The position numbers and the translations under genes are program-made. Positions 1 through 9,260 of a stretch of 64,000 nt of DNA are shown here, piece by piece; positions within the stretch are counted from its first letter, which is position 1, and the number at the start of each line of letters is the position of its first letter. Below the pieces are notes generated by a model that saw nothing but the letters and a program-made list of their open reading frames with translations, was not told the DNA's origin and did not search any database. Origin of the DNA: Eubacterium sp. (lineage in GTDB: Bacteria > Bacillota > Clostridia > Peptostreptococcales > Anaerovoracaceae); NCBI GenBank assembly GCA_021769965.1, contig JAETRU010000009.1, positions 29,519 to 93,518 on the forward strand, read 5' to 3'.

Positions 1-16
1 ACAGAGGAGAATACAG

Positions 17-169
17 ATGAAGACCTTTGGCAGATCCGTTTTGATCTTTCTGATCTTTCTGGTGGGGACAGCGTCTTTGATCCATGTGGACCGGCAGTGC
101 CAGCAGATGAACGCGGGAGACGGCGGATTTATAGAGAAAATGGAAAATTTCATTGAAAATCAGGGGTGA
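17..169 (+). CDS. small single-span membrane or secreted protein, unknown
   Basis: A 50-residue frame starts at ATG 17 with an AGAGGAG ribosome binding site at 2-8 and stops 48 bases before lepA. Residues about 8-22 form one hydrophobic segment, so the product is either a small membrane protein or a short secreted peptide; the polar C-terminal half is rich in Glu and Asn. It lies co-directionally upstream of lepA, where many Clostridia carry gpr and spoIIP, but I see no similarity to those. Function unknown. The good ribosome binding site and hydrophobic segment support a real gene; the short length argues for caution. Confidence 0.5.
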   Translation: MKTFGRSVLIFLIFLVGTASLIHVDRQCQQMNAGDGGFIEKMENFIENQG

Positions 170-198
170 TTGCTTTACAATATACATTGAAGTATTGT
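170..198 (+). promoter_or_regulatory. possible lepA promoter
   Basis: TTGCTT at 170-175 and TATTGT at 193-198 are separated by 17 bases and lie just upstream of the lepA ribosome binding site (GAGGT near 208). A weak ACAATA/TATTGT inverted repeat overlaps the spacer. The hexamers are only partly consensus, and the stretch could equally be part of a longer operon transcript. Confidence 0.35.
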
Positions 199-217
199 GT
201 GCAAAGTGAGGTAACCA

Positions 218-2026
218 ATGGATTATCAGAAATATATCAGGAATTTCAGCATTATCGCCCATATCGACCACGGCAAATCCACCCTGGCCGATCGGATCAT
301 AGAAAATACAGGGCTGGTAGCCCATCGGGATATGAAGGAACAGTTTCTGGACAACATGGATCTGGAGAGGGAAAGAGGCATCACCATCAAGCTGCAGACC
401 ACCAGACTGGTGTATAAAGCCAAGGACGGCAACGAGTACATTTTCAACCTGATCGATACGCCGGGACATGTAGACTTTACCTATGAGGTTTCCCGAAGCC
501 TGGCCGCCTGTGAGGGCGCGGTTTTAGTAGTGGATTCCACACAGGGTGTAGAGGCGCAGACTATGGCCAATGTATATCTGGCATTAGATGAGGATCTGGA
601 GATCCTGCCGTGTCTCAACAAGATCGATCTGGCAAGTTCCCGGCCGGAGGAAACAAAAGAAGAGATCGAGGAAATGATCGGCATCGACGCTTCAGAAGCT
701 CCGCTGGTATCCGCCAAGGAAGGCATCGGTATCGGCGACCTGCTGGAAGCTATCGTGAAAACCATTCCGGCGCCGGAGGGCGATCCGGAAGGCAGACTGA
801 AGGCATTGATCTTTGATTCTGTATACGACAATTATAAGGGCGTAGTGATCTATACCCGTATCTTTGACGGCCAGGTAAAAGTAGGCGATACCATCCGCCT
901 GATGAATACGAAAAAGAAATATGAAGTTACCGAAGTAGGCGTTATGGCGCCGGGCCATGTGCCGACTAAGTTCCTGCGGGCAGGAGAAGTAGGCTATATC
1001 TGCGCGTCTATCAAACAGGTAAAGGACGCGAGAGTAGGCGATACTATCACGCTGGATAACGCTCCGACTGAGGAAGCTCTGCCGGGCTATAAAAAAGTAC
1101 AGTCTATGGTCTACTGCGGTATTTATCCTGCTGAAGGGGAGAAATACGAAGGCGTTAAGGACGCTCTGGAGAAACTGCAGGTCAATGACGCGGCTTTCCT
1201 GTTTGAACCGGAGACGTCAACAGCTCTGGGCTTTGGTTTCCGGTGCGGATTTTTGGGACTGCTCCATATGGAGATCATCGTGGAGCGATTGGAGCGGGAG
1301 TTCGGACTGGCTGTCATTACCACATCGCCAAGCGTTGTGTACCGGGTGGTCATGGCTGACGGAACGGTGGAGATGATCCAGAACCCGACCAATCTGCCAG
1401 AGCCTGCGGCTATCGATCACATTGAGGAGCCGATCGTCAAGGCGGATATCATGATCCCGAAAGAGTATGTGGGCAGCATCATGGAGCTGTGTCAGGAACG
1501 GCGCGGCAGGATGCTCCACATGGAATATATCACAGAGACCAGAGTACAGCTTCACTATGAACTGCCTCTCAACGAAGTTATCTACGACTTCTTTGACGCT
1601 CTGAAATCCAAGACCCGAGGCTACGGCTCTCTGGATTACGAGTTCATCCGCTATGAGAAATCCCAGCTGGTGAAGCTGGACGTGCTGCTGAACAAAGATC
1701 TGGTAGACGCGTTTTCCATGATCGTTCACGAATCCAAGGCGTACAGCAGAGGACGCTTTGTCTGCGAAAAGCTGAAAGAGATCATACCGATGCATCAGTT
1801 TGAGGTGCCGATCCAGGCGGCGGTCGGACAGAAGGTCATCGCCAGAGAAACAGTGAAAGCGTACAGAAAGGATGTTATCGCCAAATGCTACGGCGGCGAT
1901 ATCTCCCGAAAGAAGAAACTCCTTGAAAAACAAAAGGAAGGAAAGAAGCGTATGCGTCAGTTCGGAAAGGTGGAAGTGCCGCAGGAGGCCTTTACAGCCG
2001 TACTGAAATACGATGATAATAAGTGA
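218..2026 (+). CDS. lepA: elongation factor 4 (LepA), back-translocating ribosomal GTPase
   Basis: A 602-residue translational GTPase of the usual LepA length. It acts on the 70S ribosome, promoting back-translocation or rescue of stalled elongation complexes. The G1 motif AHIDHGKST is at about residues 14-22, followed by DTPGH, NKID and SAKEG, then domain II, the EF-G-like domains III and V, and the lysine-rich LepA C-terminal domain ([18 protein letters not shown]) that distinguishes it from EF-G. The start is ATG 218 after a GAGGT site. The stop overlaps the hemW start as TGATG, the lepA-hemW order common in Firmicutes. Confidence 0.97.
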   Translation: MDYQKYIRNFSIIAHIDHGKSTLADRIIENTGLVAHRDMKEQFLDNMDLERERGITIKLQTTRLVYKAKDGNEYIFNLIDTPGHVDFTYEVSRSLAACEGAVLVVDSTQGVEAQTMANVYLALDEDLEILPCLNKIDLASSRPEETKEEIEEMIGIDASEAPLVSAKEGIGIGDLLEAIVKTIPAPEGDPEGRLKALIFDSVYDNYKGVVIYTRIFDGQVKVGDTIRLMNTKKKYEVTEVGVMAPGHVPTKFLRAGEVGYICASIKQVKDARVGDTITLDNAPTEEALPGYKKVQSMVYCGIYPAEGEKYEGVKDALEKLQVNDAAFLFEPETSTALGFGFRCGFLGLLHMEIIVERLEREFGLAVITTSPSVVYRVVMADGTVEMIQNPTNLPEPAAIDHIEEPIVKADIMIPKEYVGSIMELCQERRGRMLHMEYITETRVQLHYELPLNEVIYDFFDALKSKTRGYGSLDYEFIRYEKSQLVKLDVLLNKDLVDAFSMIVHESKAYSRGRFVCEKLKEIIPMHQFEVPIQAAVGQKVIARETVKAYRKDVIAKCYGGDISRKKKLLEKQKEGKKRMRQFGKVEVPQEAFTAVLKYDDNK

Positions 2027-3129
2027 TGAAAAAGCTGGGTATCTATATTCACATTCCTTTCTGTGTATCAAAATGCCGCTACTGTGGATTTTATTCTCAC
2101 GGAGGCGCCGGCGAAGAAGAGAAAACGGCATATGTAGAATCGCTGCTGGATGATATTGCGGAATACGGCAGGATCTACGGCCGGGCTTATGAAGTGGATA
2201 CGGTGTTTATCGGCGGCGGTACGCCGTCGATTTTGCCTGAGGGAGCTGTATCTGCCGTTATGGACAGCCTGCGCGGCGCCTTTAACATTCAGGAGGACGC
2301 GGAGATCACCATTGAGTCCAATCCGAAGACTCTGACCGGAGAGAAGCTGCTGGAATACCGCAGGTGCGGGATAAACCGGCTTTCCATCGGGCTGCAGTCC
2401 TTTGACGACCGGTGTCTGGCGGCTCTGGGACGAATACATACGGCGGCGGATTTTGTGGATAATTTCCGCCTCGCGAGGGAGTGCGGATTTGATAACATCA
2501 ATATAGATCTGATGTTTGCCATCCCCGGGCATACGATGGCGGTCTGGGAGGATACTCTCCGGCGGACTGTCGCGCTGTCACCGGAGCATGTGTCTTTTTA
2601 CAGCCTGCAGATCGAAGAGGGAACGCCTTTTTACGATATGTTTCTGGCAGGAGAAATAGAGCAGATCCCCGACGAGACAGACAGAAAAATGTATCATCGG
2701 GCTATTGATATGCTGCGTCAGGGCGGCTATGAGCACTATGAGATATCTAACGCGGCAAAGCCTGGATACCGGTGCCGTCATAATCTGAAATACTGGTCGA
2801 TGGAGGAATATCTGGGGATCGGAAGCGCGGCAAGCAGCTTTGTGGACGGCGTCCGTTTCGCGGAAGCCCCTTTGATGGAGTTTCACGAGAACAGCCTTGC
2901 GGATATGGCAGGGGAGTTTGTCTTTACGGGGTTGAGAAAGACCTGCGGCATCCGCTTTGATGACTTCAAAGCCCTGACGGGGCGGGAATTCTGGGATGTG
3001 TTCGCGGGCCGCAGGGGAGAACTTGCGGAATTCTTCGCGGCGGGCCAGTTGGTGGAGACCGCGGATGGACTTGCTCTCAGCGAAGCAGGTATTGATATAT
3101 CAAACGCTATTATGGCGGTATTTGTATGA
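2026..3129 (+). CDS. hemW: HemW-type radical SAM heme chaperone (formerly HemN-like)
   Basis: A 367-residue radical SAM protein. The CxxxCxxC cluster motif is CVSKCRYC at residues 13-20, followed by the GGGTPS and ESNP motifs and a HemW-like C-terminal domain. HemW proteins are heme-trafficking proteins rather than coproporphyrinogen dehydrogenases, and the first motif lacks the extra cysteine of true HemN (it reads CGF). I take ATG 2026, which overlaps the lepA stop as TGATG, over the GTG three bases earlier; translation is probably coupled. The stop at 3127-3129 lies just upstream of the glpK ribosome binding site. Confidence 0.92.
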   Translation: MKKLGIYIHIPFCVSKCRYCGFYSHGGAGEEEKTAYVESLLDDIAEYGRIYGRAYEVDTVFIGGGTPSILPEGAVSAVMDSLRGAFNIQEDAEITIESNPKTLTGEKLLEYRRCGINRLSIGLQSFDDRCLAALGRIHTAADFVDNFRLARECGFDNINIDLMFAIPGHTMAVWEDTLRRTVALSPEHVSFYSLQIEEGTPFYDMFLAGEIEQIPDETDRKMYHRAIDMLRQGGYEHYEISNAAKPGYRCRHNLKYWSMEEYLGIGSAASSFVDGVRFAEAPLMEFHENSLADMAGEFVFTGLRKTCGIRFDDFKALTGREFWDVFAGRRGELAEFFAAGQLVETADGLALSEAGIDISNAIMAVFV

Positions 3130-3152
3130 TTTCAGACAGGAAGGAGCAGGGT

Positions 3153-4646
3153 ATGGACAAGTACATTTTAGCGCTGGACCAGGGGACCACCAGTTCCCGG
3201 TCGATCATTTACGATAAAAAAGGAAATATGGTCAGCGTGGCGCAGAAGGAGTTCCGGCAGTATTATCCCAGAGCAGGATGGGTAGAGCATGACGCGAACG
3301 AGATCTGGTCTACACAGATGACGGTAGCGCACGAAGCGATGCTGAAAGCGGGATTGACTTACAGAAACATTGAGGCGGTCGGAATCACCAATCAGAGGGA
3401 AACAACGGTAGTATGGGACAGGCATACGGGAGAGCCTGTCTGTAACGCCATCGTGTGGCAGTGCAGAAGAACAGCGGAATACGCGGATTCCCTTATAGCG
3501 CGGGGTCTGACGGAAACGATCCGGGAAAAGACCGGACTTCTGATCGACGCCTATTTCAGCGGCACCAAGCTGCGCTGGATCCTGGAAAACGTGGAAGGCG
3601 CCCGGCAGAAAGCCGAGGCAGGCGATCTGCTCTTTGGGACCATCGAGACCTGGCTGATCTGGAAGATGACAGGGGGACGGGTGCATGTTACGGATTATTC
3701 CAATGCATCCAGAACCATGATGTTCAATATTCATACGCTAAAGTGGGATGACGAGATCCTGAAGATCCTGGATATACCTAAATGTATGCTGCCGGAGCCT
3801 GTTTTGTCCAGCCAGATCTATGGCGAAACGGAGGCTGATTTATTTGGCGGACCGGTTAAGATCGCCGGGGCGGCAGGCGATCAGCAGGCAGCTTTGTTCG
3901 GACAGACATGCTTTGCGCCGGGAGAAGCTAAGAGCACCTACGGAACAGGGTGTTTTCTGCTGCTCAACACAGGAGAAACGCCTGTATTGTCAAAAAACGG
4001 TCTGCTGACCACTATCGCGTGGGGACTGGACGGAAAAGTGCATTACGCGCTGGAGGGATCTGTGTTTGTCTGCGGAGCGGCGGTCCAGTGGCTGCGTGAT
4101 GAACTGAACATTCTGGAGAACTCTGCAGATTCGGAGGCTATGGCGGCAGCTGTCGCTGATAACGGGGGCGTCTATATTGTGCCTGCGTTTGTAGGTCTGG
4201 GCGCGCCGTACTGGGATCCGTATGCCAGAGGCGCGGTATTCGGACTTACCAGAGGCTCCGGAAAGAATCATCTGGTTCGGGCCACGCTGGAGTCGATGGC
4301 TTATCAGGCAAGCGACCTGCTGGACGCTATGGCTTCAGATCTGGGTCAGAGCCTTGTTTCTCTGAAGGTAGACGGCGGCGCCTGCGCTAATAATTTTCTG
4401 ATGCAGTTTCAGGCGGATATTCTGGACAGAGACGTGCTGCGCCCGCAGTGTATTGAGACGACGTCTCTGGGAGCGGCGTATCTGGCGGGGCTCGCGACGG
4501 GATACTGGAAGAATCAGGATGACATTCTCGCGAACTGGCAGATCGACAGGACCTTTACTCCGACCATGGATGCCGGCCGGCGGGAGAGCCTGCTGAGCGG
4601 CTGGCACAAAGCCGTAGATCGCTGCCGCGGCTGGGCGAAGGAATAG
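3153..4646 (+). CDS. glpK: glycerol kinase
   Basis: A 497-residue FGGY-family kinase forming sn-glycerol 3-phosphate from glycerol and ATP. It shows the N-terminal phosphate motif DQGTTSS at residues 9-15, the [10 protein letters not shown] segment, [13 protein letters not shown], and the C-terminal [15 protein letters not shown] signature. ATG 3153 is preferred over the in-frame ATG at 3126 because AAGGAG at 3141-3146 sits correctly before it. In many Firmicutes GlpKs a histidine phosphorylated by the PTS lies just before the GDQQ motif; here that loop reads EADLFGG, so the histidine seems absent and PTS control may be missing (inference). No glycerol facilitator or GlpD gene is adjacent. 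Confidence 0.95.
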   Translation: MDKYILALDQGTTSSRSIIYDKKGNMVSVAQKEFRQYYPRAGWVEHDANEIWSTQMTVAHEAMLKAGLTYRNIEAVGITNQRETTVVWDRHTGEPVCNAIVWQCRRTAEYADSLIARGLTETIREKTGLLIDAYFSGTKLRWILENVEGARQKAEAGDLLFGTIETWLIWKMTGGRVHVTDYSNASRTMMFNIHTLKWDDEILKILDIPKCMLPEPVLSSQIYGETEADLFGGPVKIAGAAGDQQAALFGQTCFAPGEAKSTYGTGCFLLLNTGETPVLSKNGLLTTIAWGLDGKVHYALEGSVFVCGAAVQWLRDELNILENSADSEAMAAAVADNGGVYIVPAFVGLGAPYWDPYARGAVFGLTRGSGKNHLVRATLESMAYQASDLLDAMASDLGQSLVSLKVDGGACANNFLMQFQADILDRDVLRPQCIETTSLGAAYLAGLATGYWKNQDDILANWQIDRTFTPTMDAGRRESLLSGWHKAVDRCRGWAKE

Positions 4647-4671
4647 TATTGCAGTAACGGAGGATTTCTAT

Positions 4672-5781
4672 ATGGGAGAGATAAAACAAAGAGACTACGT
4701 CTTTGATACTCTGCGGGGTCTGTGTATGTGGAGCATTCCCATCTCGCATTTTACGAGAATGGCGGGACACTTCAGCCACGACTCCCTGAGCGGTATCGTC
4801 TACATAACTATCAATGTATTTGTCATGCAGGCTTTTATGTTCCTGTCAGGCTATTTTTCAAAAAAACCGGAAAAGGGAAGAACGATTGCCTTCAAGACTT
4901 TTCTGTGGCCGTATATTCTGAGTATCTTTTTCTTTTACGGCATCAGGATGCTTCTGTGGGGCGACGCGACACTGTACTTTGACAGGCCGCCTTTTGCCAT
5001 GTGGTTCATGCTGGCTTTGTTTCTGTACAAAGTGTTCCAGAAGAACTATGTGAAGATCCCGCATTTCTTTGCCATCACCTTTGTGCTGTATCTCTTTGCC
5101 GGATGCATGCCGTTTCTGACGGAAACGCTGTCGCTGGGAAGGATCGTGTCCTATTTTCCGTTTTTCTTCCTGGGATATTACTGCACGCCGGAGCATATAG
5201 CCAGGATCAAATGTCTGCGGAAGTGGCAGTGCTGGGTCCTGGGCATCGTACTGACGGGGATTTCGGTATGGCTGGCCTTCGGGCTGACTTCGATCCCGGT
5301 CGAATGGTATCTGATGCGGCGGCCGGGAGCTGAGATCGGCGTGGTCTGGTGGGCAGACGTGCTGATGCGCCTGCTGCTGGTGGTCCTGGGATGCGCCTGG
5401 ATCATTCTGATGTTCAATATCCTGCCGGGAAAAGATAATTATCTGGCCTATGTCGGAAGGAACACCATGCCGGTATACATCTTCCATCTGGTAGTCCGCC
5501 AGTGGATCAAAAAACACGGCATCACCATGGGACTGTTCGCCCTGCCGGAAGCTGACAGCGTGCTGTATTACGTGCTGATCTTCGGACTGGCGTCCCTGTG
5601 CGTAGTGGTGTTCTCGTCAAAACCGGTGTCGAAGTTCTACGACTTTGTCGTAGACGGTCTGTACAGCATCTTCATGTGGATCGTCAATCACATCGTGCTT
5701 GGATTTTTCGGCAACGTGGAAAAGATTTTAGCCTGCTGCGGCACGGGGCTGGTAGACTGGCTGGGACGGCAGAAGAAATAA
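4672..5781 (+). CDS. acyltransferase-3 family integral membrane protein
   Basis: A 369-residue multi-pass membrane protein with about ten hydrophobic segments. The start RDYVFDTLRGLCMWSIPISH matches the acyltransferase-3 (OafA/YrhL-like) pattern, in which an early R-x-x-D-x-x-R-G segment and a histidine mark the active region. Family members transfer acetyl or other acyl groups to polysaccharides, lipids or peptides at the membrane. GGAGG near 4660 precedes ATG 4672. It follows glpK by 25 bases, so it is probably the last gene of that operon. Substrate unknown. Confidence 0.8.
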   Translation: MGEIKQRDYVFDTLRGLCMWSIPISHFTRMAGHFSHDSLSGIVYITINVFVMQAFMFLSGYFSKKPEKGRTIAFKTFLWPYILSIFFFYGIRMLLWGDATLYFDRPPFAMWFMLALFLYKVFQKNYVKIPHFFAITFVLYLFAGCMPFLTETLSLGRIVSYFPFFFLGYYCTPEHIARIKCLRKWQCWVLGIVLTGISVWLAFGLTSIPVEWYLMRRPGAEIGVVWWADVLMRLLLVVLGCAWIILMFNILPGKDNYLAYVGRNTMPVYIFHLVVRQWIKKHGITMGLFALPEADSVLYYVLIFGLASLCVVVFSSKPVSKFYDFVVDGLYSIFMWIVNHIVLGFFGNVEKILACCGTGLVDWLGRQKK

Positions 5782-5801
5782 AGCGGAAAGGCCGGCGATG
5801 T

Positions 5802-5881
5802 GTTTTCTTTTTTTTGCAGTTTTGGTTTCTATAGAAACCATTTTGCTCGTTTTAGAAACCAATTCGCTGGATTTTGAAACC
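5802..5881 (+). repeat. copy A of a phased GGTTTC-N4-GAAACC element
   Basis: The core palindrome GGTTTCTATAGAAACC is at 5824-5839. Further direct GAAACC half-sites start at 5855 and 5876, exactly 21 and 42 bases after the core GAAACC at 5834. On the left there is a degenerate GTTTTC at 5802-5807. The linker after the core reads ATTTTGCTCGTTTTA, close to the linkers of the other copies. Confidence 0.75.
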
Positions 5882-5998
5882 AAATGCCCTTACGAAGAAT
5901 GAAGAAGGCAGTTTGAAGGCGGTTTAGATTACAGTATTTTGAATAGTATCTATTTATTTACATAAAAATAGGGACGTTGCCGGAAGATCCAGCAACAT

Positions 5999-6056
5999 CG
6001 TTTCTAATTTGTGAATTTTGGTTTCCACAGAAAACATTTTGCTCGATTTTGAAACG
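5999..6056 (+). repeat. copy B of a phased GGTTTC-N4-GAAACC element
   Basis: The core GGTTTCCACAGAAAAC is at 6020-6035, with CGTTTC at 5999-6004 (21 bases left of the core GGTTTC) and GAAACG at 6051-6056 (21 bases right of the core GAAAAC). The linker ATTTTGCTCGATTTT almost matches copy A. It runs in the same direction as copy A and lies 196 bases away, centre to centre. Confidence 0.72.
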
Positions 6057-6059
6057 GCT

Positions 6060-6111
6060 ACAGCGGAAGGTTTATGATTCCGCTGTTTTCATGTTTTGAA
6101 AGTTATGGTAG
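6060..6111 (+). repeat. left copy of ~52 bp direct repeat flanking the sigma/anti-sigma pair
   Basis: The segment contains the hairpin CAGCGGAA...TTCCGCTG followed by TTTTC and then TTTTGAAAGTTATGG. It is repeated at 7657-7708 with about two mismatches. The hairpin plus T-rich tail could act as a terminator. The two copies bracket exactly the ECF sigma factor and anti-sigma genes. Confidence 0.8.
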
Positions 6112-6229
6112 AATGAGAGCAGGAGATAGATGGCAGCTTAAGCTGCTTTTTTTAATATGTCGTTGACTAAATAGGTCTGCCAGCTGTATATCTGGTGAAA
6201 GGGCAATGGCGTGAGAAAGGAGGAGGGAT

Positions 6230-6706
6230 ATGAGCGTAAATGAGTTTGAAGCCATTTATGAAAGAAATAAGGATACAGTCTTTCGGATCGCCTTCACCTA
6301 TATGAAGAACCGGCAGGAAAGTGAGGATGTGCTGCAGGAGGTCTTTCTGAAGCTGTACACGGCGGAGCCGGTCTTTGACAGTAAGGAGCATGAGCGGCGG
6401 TGGCTGATCCGAGTGACGGTGAACCTGTGCAAGAACAGGCTGAAATTGTTTTGGAATACGAAGCGTTGCAGCCTGGATGAGATCGGGGAGCTGGCGGACA
6501 GGCAGGACGACAGAGAGATCATCGCTGCGGTTCTGGGCCTGCCGGAAAAGTACAGAAGCGTGGTCTATCTGCACTATGTGGAGGGCTATAGGTGCAGGGA
6601 GATCGCGGAATTGCTTAGTTTGAAGGAGTCAACGGTCAAAATGCGGCTGAAGCGTGGACGTGAACTGCTGAAGCTGCAGTGGGAAGGAGAGGAGGTTTTG
6701 ATATGA
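6230..6706 (+). CDS. ECF-type RNA polymerase sigma factor
   Basis: A 158-residue sigma-70 family protein. The region-2 segment (about residues 10-75) includes the core-binding/-10 signature ESEDVLQEVFLKLY and RWLIRVTVNLCKNRLK. The region-4 helix-turn-helix (about residues 105-150) includes YRCREIAELLSLKESTVKMR. Regions 1 and 3 are absent, as in ECF sigmas. AAAGGAGGAGGG precedes ATG 6230. The stop overlaps the start of the anti-sigma gene as ATGA, so the two are translationally coupled. Signal and regulon are not visible from the sequence. Confidence 0.93.
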   Translation: MSVNEFEAIYERNKDTVFRIAFTYMKNRQESEDVLQEVFLKLYTAEPVFDSKEHERRWLIRVTVNLCKNRLKLFWNTKRCSLDEIGELADRQDDREIIAAVLGLPEKYRSVVYLHYVEGYRCREIAELLSLKESTVKMRLKRGRELLKLQWEGEEVLI

Positions 6707-7626
6707 ACGAAGAACGGATCAGAGAAGCTTTTTCGCAGGTGCATACAGATGCGGCTATAGACCGAGGGGTGATGGAGCGTATTCTGAGGAATGGGTACCA
6801 AAGCAGAGAAAAAGGGGCGCACCCGGACAGTGAGGGTAAGGCGGCACGGCGGAGCTTTAGCTTGAGGCAAAAGGGGGTGGCAGCGGCGGCTATCGCAGCG
6901 GTATTGCTGTTTGGCGCGATACAGATCCCGCAGGTGGCGACCTATGCGGACAGTGTGATCGAAGGTTTCACAGCTATCTTTCATTTCCGTGGTCATGAGG
7001 TGAAGCAGGAGGGAGGTTTTCTGCATATCAGTGAGGATGCCGGCAGGCAGTGGCAGAAGTTTGACCATCTCAGTGAGATCGAAGATGAGATCGGTCTGAA
7101 GCTGCTGAAGTATGACGGGGCAGATGAACGGAAAGGATCGTGGACATACTATACTTCATCGGCAAAAGAATCAGGAAACATAAAAGAGGAAGTCTATGAG
7201 TATACATTCACTAATAGATATTATATAACAGGAGATCTGCGGAATGTATCGGTGCAGTCCTATGGATCGGCGGATACTGTAAACCAGATCAGCTACGAGC
7301 CAGGCAAGGTGTTCCACTCGCCGATCTCCTATCAGATCATCATACTGGCCGATAAGTATGGAGAGTTATCAAAGGATCGGGACTTTGAGGACGGCAATAA
7401 GGATATCGACCTTGAGGATGTCAAAGCAGAGCTATACTACTGTGAAAATCTGGATACAGAGGTTTTGATCTACCAGGTGTATACCGACGGGCCTGTTGCA
7501 TGGAATCAGGCGGAGTCACGGAAAACGACTTTTATGCGCTTCTATTACAAAGGCGTGTACTACGAATACTGCGGGCAGGTGGATGTGGAGACCATGCTGG
7601 ATATGGCAAGACAGCTGCACGAATAA
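6703..7626 (+). CDS. membrane-anchored anti-sigma factor-like protein
   Basis: A 307-residue protein with a cytoplasmic N-terminus (about residues 1-60), one transmembrane helix (about 62-80, VAAAAIAAVLLFGAIQI) and a large extracytoplasmic C-terminal domain. The short N-terminus with a conserved-looking MNEERIREAFSQVHTD start and the overlap with the sigma gene fit anti-sigma factors of the DUF4179/RsiV-like kind, which hold a cognate ECF sigma at the membrane until a signal arrives. ATG 6703 after GGAGG is preferred over the upstream GTG. The external domain resembles no enzyme I recognise. Confidence 0.78.
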   Translation: MNEERIREAFSQVHTDAAIDRGVMERILRNGYQSREKGAHPDSEGKAARRSFSLRQKGVAAAAIAAVLLFGAIQIPQVATYADSVIEGFTAIFHFRGHEVKQEGGFLHISEDAGRQWQKFDHLSEIEDEIGLKLLKYDGADERKGSWTYYTSSAKESGNIKEEVYEYTFTNRYYITGDLRNVSVQSYGSADTVNQISYEPGKVFHSPISYQIIILADKYGELSKDRDFEDGNKDIDLEDVKAELYYCENLDTEVLIYQVYTDGPVAWNQAESRKTTFMRFYYKGVYYEYCGQVDVETMLDMARQLHE

Positions 7627-7656
7627 GTGTAAGTATGATGAACAGTAAGCATGAAA

Positions 7657-7708
7657 ACAGCGGAAGGTTTATGATTCCGCTGTTTTCACGTTTTGAAAGT
7701 TATGGCAG
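7657..7708 (+). repeat. right copy of ~52 bp direct repeat flanking the sigma/anti-sigma pair
   Basis: Second copy of the segment at 6060-6111, with the same CAGCGGAA/TTCCGCTG hairpin and T-rich tail; differences are single-base changes. It begins about 30 bases after the anti-sigma stop codon and can serve as its terminator. It is also convergent with the Uma2 gene. Confidence 0.8.
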
Positions 7709-7725
7709 GAAAGCGGTATTGAAGC

Positions 7726-8526
7726 CTACTCCCGTTCGTACAGAAAACTGATCCGGTCATACAGAGCAGCAAAGTCGATAACACATTCTCCGTTCAGTAC
7801 GGCTACGGGGATCTTATCGTCAAAGCCGGATATCCGATAGTCGTCATGCTCGAAGTCATAGATCATCACCGTTTTCTTATCCGGATCCACGATCCAGTAT
7901 TCCCGGACACCGGCATTGAGATATTTATTCAGCTTGATGAACATATCTTTTTTTTTTGTGGATTTTGATAATACTTCCATAACGAAATCCGGCGCGCCGT
8001 AGACGCATCGACGAATGATCTTGCTGCGGTCGCAGACGATGATGACGTCAGGCTCTACCATGGTTTTGTCATCGCAGTCCAGCTGGACGTCTACCGGCGA
8101 TATCATAGGAATGCACTGGCCGCCTTTGGCGTCGATATGGTAGAGCAGTTGTGCGTAAATGCGCCCCAGGATCGACTGATGAATGGTAGTCGGGGCAGTC
8201 ATATCGTAAATGACACCGTCGATCAGTTCAAATCGCTTGTCTTCCGGCAGGTTATAGTAGTCCTCTAAAGTGTATTCGCCCTGCTTCTTTGTCAGGTAAG
8301 GCAGAGCGGTTTCCTTGACATCGGAGCACCCGCTTTCGGAAAAAGAATAGGCAGACGGCTTTTTCAGAACGGCTTCCAGAGCGCGCAGGGTTTCGAAGCG
8401 GGGGGATGCAGTAGCGCCGCTGAAGATCTTCTGAACCGTGCCCAGGGGTACACCCGAAAGCTCTGCGACCATGGCGTTGGAATAACCCAGTTCTCTTTTT
8501 CGTTCTTTCATTTCCTGTATCGTCAT
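7726..8526 (-). CDS. HTH-Uma2 fusion: predicted nuclease-fold protein with N-terminal XRE domain
   Basis: A 266-residue protein. Residues about 1-60 form an XRE-like helix-turn-helix (SNAMVAELSGVPLGTVQKIF). Residues about 85-255 form a Uma2 (DUF820) restriction-endonuclease-like domain, with FELIDGVIYDM, the VEPDVIIVCD acidic motif, PDFVMEVLSKSTKKKD and REYWIVDP. The metal-binding D...ExxxK-type residues expected of the fold (PDFVMEV, D in the VEPD motif) are present. Uma2 proteins are abundant in some bacteria, but their role is unproven. The HTH suggests DNA binding or autoregulation. A poly-T tract at 7950-7958 encodes lysines. Monocistronic, with its own promoter. Confidence 0.85.
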   Translation of the reverse strand: MTIQEMKERKRELGYSNAMVAELSGVPLGTVQKIFSGATASPRFETLRALEAVLKKPSAYSFSESGCSDVKETALPYLTKKQGEYTLEDYYNLPEDKRFELIDGVIYDMTAPTTIHQSILGRIYAQLLYHIDAKGGQCIPMISPVDVQLDCDDKTMVEPDVIIVCDRSKIIRRCVYGAPDFVMEVLSKSTKKKDMFIKLNKYLNAGVREYWIVDPDKKTVMIYDFEHDDYRISGFDDKIPVAVLNGECVIDFAALYDRISFLYERE

Positions 8527-8562
8527 GACAAGCTCCTTTCGATGAGATCATTTTATATCCGT

Positions 8563-8591
8563 ATTATAACCCGATCGAGAATAGATTTCAA
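8563..8591 (-). promoter_or_regulatory. promoter of the HTH-Uma2 gene
   Basis: Read on the minus strand, TTGAAA (8591-8586) and TATAAT (8568-8563) are separated by 17 bases, a near-consensus sigma-A promoter. The spacer contains the palindrome CGATCG. It lies 37 bases upstream of the start codon. Confidence 0.7.
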
Positions 8592-8771
8592 CCGTTTTAG
8601 AGTAAAATTATCTAAAAAATATCTTAAATATACGATTCGGCTTTCCGACATTTGCCGCAGGGCCAGCCAAAATCCGTAGTTTTCATTTCTTCAGCATTAT
8701 GATAAAATAGGAAGAGAGTGTGACGGCTGTGGAAGATGTTCAGCCTGTATGTTAATGAGAGAAAAGGAGAT

Positions 8772-9125
8772 ATGCGTATGGAAGACCGGGATCTTGACCG
8801 TAAGAAAACCGATACCAGAACCGATACCATGGTGGACTTTGATTATGACAGGTATGCCGAAGTCGAATACCGCGCGACCCATACCGATGCGGTGGCCTCT
8901 TTGACCTGCGGCATTTTAGCCATCGTGCTGGCGGTATTTTACCTGCCCTTAGGCGTAATTGCCGGGATCATAGGTATTATTTTCGGCATCCGCGGCTGCA
9001 GAAAAAATCCGAGAAACTGCGGTATGGCTGTAGCAGGACTGATCTGCTCCGTCATCGGTATCATTATTGCCGCGGCCCTGATCGTTTTGGCGGTGGTTCT
9101 GTTCAACAGCGCGGAACTGTTGTGA
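8772..9125 (+). CDS. DUF4190-type small membrane protein
   Basis: A 117-residue protein with a charged N-terminal third and two hydrophobic helices (about residues 38-65 and 80-108), separated by the loop GIRGCRKNPRNCGMAVAGLI. This loop and spacing match the DUF4190 pattern of a glycine-rich helix hairpin. ATG 8772 after AAAGGAGA is preferred over an upstream in-frame ATG at 8736 that lacks a site. A GATAAAAT -10-like box lies near 8700. Function unknown; such proteins are usually described only as membrane proteins. Confidence 0.75.
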   Translation: MRMEDRDLDRKKTDTRTDTMVDFDYDRYAEVEYRATHTDAVASLTCGILAIVLAVFYLPLGVIAGIIGIIFGIRGCRKNPRNCGMAVAGLICSVIGIIIAAALIVLAVVLFNSAELL

Positions 9126-9190
9126 TCCGGCGCTTCTCAGCAGCCTGATCTTGTTGCAACAAAAAAACATAAGAACCTTGCAAAAACTAC

Positions 9191-9219
9191 TGGACAACAG
9201 CACAAATCCAGTGTATAAT
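9191..9219 (+). promoter_or_regulatory. promoter of tRNA-Glu
   Basis: TGGACA at 9191-9196 and TATAAT at 9214-9219 are separated by 17 bases and lie 41 bases upstream of the tRNA 5' end. Confidence 0.7.
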
Positions 9220-9260
9220 AATGCCTGTGAGTTTTCGAGTTCACAAAATCAATTGTATAT

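Larger units (their letters stand above)
5782..6229. other. 448 bp intergenic region with repeats and hairpins
   Basis: No convincing gene is present. The region holds two copies of the 21 bp-phased GGTTTC/GAAACC element (5802-5881 and 5999-6056), a GACGTTGC...GCAACATC hairpin around 5973-6000 and the first arm of a ~52 bp direct repeat (6060-6111). A short AGCTTAAGCT palindrome followed by T residues lies near 6136-6155. A 34-codon frame opens at ATG 5798 but is mostly repeat sequence. Confidence 0.6.

Noticed and set aside
1217..2131. 304-codon minus-strand frame
   Set aside because: Antisense to lepA and hemW; no protein-like features.
5798..5902. 34-codon frame through repeat copy A with heptad-spaced Glu-Thr pairs; similar peptides in the other copies
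   Set aside because: The matching frames in the other copies lack starts or end early, and the half-sites are also arranged as reverse complements to the left of the core, which points to a DNA-level signal rather than a peptide.
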